Part shown: positions 62,214 through 64,000 of the stretch, one piece after another | Position numbering within the stretch: position 1 is the stretch's first letter | Layout: each line of letters opens with the position of its first letter | Assembly: GCA_019914995.1 (NCBI GenBank) | Contig: CM034136.1 | Span: 3,735,270-3,799,269 of the forward strand | Direction: 5' to 3' | DNA length: 64,000 nt | Origin: Acanthochlamys bracteata | Taxonomy: Eukaryota; Streptophyta; Magnoliopsida; Pandanales; Velloziaceae | Notes under the pieces: generated by a model | What the model was told of the DNA's origin: nothing | Database searches by the model: none | The model's input: only the letters and a program-made list of their open reading frames with translations | Program-made: the position numbers and the translations under genes

Positions 62214-62816
62214 TCAAACCTGAAAAAAAAGCCAATGTGGAATTTTCTTCTCCAGAACTTTCTCTTCGATTGTTCCGAGACTCGGCTTCCACCCTCTGCT
62301 TGAGAACTGCTTGCTCAAGAACTCCGGCCGTTCTTCAAAACCCTCTCCGATAAACGCCGGCTTGCTACACTCTGACTCACCACTACCATAATTACTACTC
62401 CCTTGTTTGCGATCAATCGGCGCCCGTTTACCTTGCACAGATAATACACCGAGAGAACGCATGCCCGGAATATTAAGCAACGGAAAAGATGGTTGCCGGA
62501 GAACTGATTGTGCGGTTACTAAAATCCGACGAGCTTCTTCAGAAGATAATGAAGCAGTCGGTTTACCGCTACGAGATACCGGGATCATGGCGTAAGAATT
62601 TGCAGGGTCAAGTTCATAGTCTGCAGGTAAGGGAGTTGGTTTTCGCAAAGAAGAAGAAGAAAATGATCGGAGTTCAACAACGACATGGCGAGGATGGTCG
62701 AGCATTAGCTCGGCGACGGAGATCGGTTGACTTAGTTCGTGAATGGTTCCGTCAGAGAGAAGGAGCTTTCCTCTTGGGTTGCCGGAGATCCGGCAAGATG
62801 TGAAGTTGTTGCCCAT
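62214..62816 (-). CDS. PADRE (DUF4228) domain protein
   Basis: A single-exon gene of 200 residues. The start MGNNFTSC (62816) was preferred to the upstream ATG at 62840 because it begins as family members do, with Gly2 as a likely N-myristoylation site and a nearby Cys for palmitoylation, so membrane attachment is probable. The PADRE signature is visible: a LLLSDGTIHE beta-strand/turn, SVAELMLDHPRHVVVE, LPADYELDPANSYAMIPV and the later RRILVTAQSVLRQ. The C-terminus contains RGWKPSLGTIEEKVLEKKIP, a motif often seen in these proteins. Members are plant-specific and often pathogen- or ABA-responsive; biochemical function is unknown. The last residues (FFQV) come from a T-rich tract before the stop. 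Confidence 0.9.
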   Translation of the reverse strand: MGNNFTSCRISGNPRGKLLLSDGTIHELSQPISVAELMLDHPRHVVVELRSFSSSSLRKPTPLPADYELDPANSYAMIPVSRSGKPTASLSSEEARRILVTAQSVLRQPSFPLLNIPGMRSLGVLSVQGKRAPIDRKQGSSNYGSGESECSKPAFIGEGFEERPEFLSKQFSSRGWKPSLGTIEEKVLEKKIPHWLFFQV

Positions 62817-62864
62817 GAGAGAGAAACTGAAAAGGATCACTAAACGAAGGAGGGGGGTGTTGTT

Positions 62865-62873
62865 TACTTATAG
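62865..62873 (-). promoter_or_regulatory. TATA box of the PADRE gene
   Basis: CTATAAGTA on the minus strand about 50 bp before the ATG at 62816, preceded by a GC-rich CCCCGCT segment. This implies a short 5' UTR of about 20-25 bp and supports the downstream ATG as the start. Confidence 0.5.
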
Positions 62874-62879
62874 AGCGGG

Positions 62880-64000
62880 GGAAAGTTTAGTAACGTTAAA
62901 TGAATGTAACCTAACTCATAAAGGTTAGATTAGAATTTAGAAAATGAAGAAGTTGGACTTCAAATTTGTTTAATTTTGTTTGGAGTGGTTCGCGTAACTT
63001 TTTTTTTTTTTGGTTCAGTCAAGACCTTTGAGAAAATAATATGTATGTACTGTAGTAAAATATGTTTCAGAGTGCTTGTAAAAAAATTTTTAAAAATAAA
63101 ATATATTTTAGAAAAAATTATGTAAATAGGATTTGTTTGTATTTTTAATTAAAAAATATTATTATAATATATTATTATTTTTGAATAATTAAAACAAAAT
63201 AGTATACATGTATAAATATTAGGGAGCTTACATAAGAAAGCGTAGTTTTTCTGAAATAAAAAATATTTTATTTTTTATTTTTAAAAAAATAATAAAAATA
63301 TGTTATAAAAAGATTTCATTCCGTAAAATTTTTCTACATTTTTTAAATTTTTAAATAAATTTTTTATATATTTATAAAATATGTATTAAAAAATATAAAA
63401 TAAAAAAAATTAAAAAATAGTGTTTGAAACGCTGCGTCAAACGCTCTCTAAAATTACTTTCACGTTATTTAATATCAAAAGAGATGAACATAATAAAAAA
63501 TTTACATTGTTAATACATTTTTGCATCCAATAATAATTTTTATATTTTTATTATTTATAAATTAAATCTTTTAATAAAATTTTTTTGTAAGAAGGAGACA
63601 TAGTATATAAAATACAATGAAATAAAGACGCGCTAAGTCGAGCGTGGGGAAGAAAAACAAAGTTGATGAAATTAACATTAACAATTAAACTGAATTGTAA
63701 ATCGATCTTTTAACTCTTCAAAGGCCGCATTCAAAGTTGAAAGATCTCTTGTCTCCTTAAGTTGGTTTCTTCCATTTTCTTCAATTTTTTTTAAAAGAAA
63801 AACAAAGAGAGATAAAAATAAAAAAGAAAAAAATGGTAGATTAATGGCGGGGATGAAAGAAGTCAAAAGAACTACCGGACTTGGTGAACCGCTCCTGAAG
63901 CAAACTTATGTATTGTTTTTGGTTGCTTTTTATGATTGTTATTTTTATTATTAGTTAATATAAGTTTGATTATGTTATAGAAAAATATATTAACTAATCT
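62880..64000. other. Intergenic, AT-rich, no supported gene
   Basis: Upstream flank of the PADRE gene, AT-rich, with a MITE family A copy (63235-63449). A 62-codon minus-strand frame (63678-63866) has a hydrophobic start and a charged tail (KKIEENGRNQLKETRDL) but no recognisable family, so I do not call it a gene. Confidence 0.45.
63235..63449 (+). mobile_element. MITE-like element, family A, copy 3
   Basis: Left end AGAAAGCGTAGTTTTTCTG and right end GCGTCAAACGCTCTCT (inverted). The interior shares the order of AT-rich strings with 11929-12166, including a central TTTCATTCCGTAAAATTTTT segment and ATATGTATTAAAAAATATAA near the right end. It also matches 11181-11445 in reverse. Confidence 0.65.

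Overview
This window is nuclear DNA of a flowering plant, probably a eudicot tree or shrub, although the species cannot be read from the sequence. The evidence is spliced genes with GT-AG introns, very AT-rich intergenic DNA full of small decayed transposons, and plant-only gene families. No rRNA, tRNA, CRISPR, organellar block or viral gene was recognised.

Layout. At 1-3.1 kb there is mostly AT-rich repeat-like DNA, with a TATA-plus-ATG island at the left edge and one unexplained open frame. At 3.6-6.0 kb (minus) lies a TPR protein with a divergent J-like domain. From 6.3 to 12.9 kb there is no gene, only MITE-like copies and a small cluster of ACGT (G-box/ABRE-type) motifs. At 13.0-15.3 kb (minus) is an endosulfine (ENSA/ARPP-19) gene split into five tiny coding exons, each 75 bp or less. 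At 17.8-22.25 kb (minus) is a peroxisomal acyl-activating enzyme close to AAE7/ACN1. From 22.4 to 29.6 kb there are transposon remnants, including a broken hAT transposase and three related MITEs. At 29.6-43.9 kb (plus) is a 13-exon CAMTA5/6-like calmodulin-binding transcription activator whose introns hold several non-autonomous DNA transposons. At 44-47.8 kb there is repeat DNA followed by a minus-strand unit made of a promoter-like first exon, an intron carrying a long near-perfect hairpin, and two coherent coding-like exons. At 50.1-61.5 kb (plus) is a 22-exon FUSED/TWO-IN-ONE (TIO) kinase. At 62.2-62.8 kb (minus) is a PADRE (DUF4228) protein, followed by repeat DNA.

The genes are unrelated neighbours and do not form a pathway. 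They cover co-chaperone-like scaffolding, mitotic phosphatase control (ENSA), peroxisomal acyl-CoA formation, Ca2+/calmodulin transcription, cytokinesis (TIO) and stress-linked PADRE signalling. Exon joins for ENSA, AAE7, CAMTA and TIO were worked out by hand. All keep frame and give protein lengths of about 95, 567, 949 and 1344 residues, the last three close to those of the families.

The most unusual item is the 46.99-47.12 kb hairpin. It has a stem of about 50 bp in an intron directly upstream of a coding-like exon, and I do not recognise it as a known plant microRNA.
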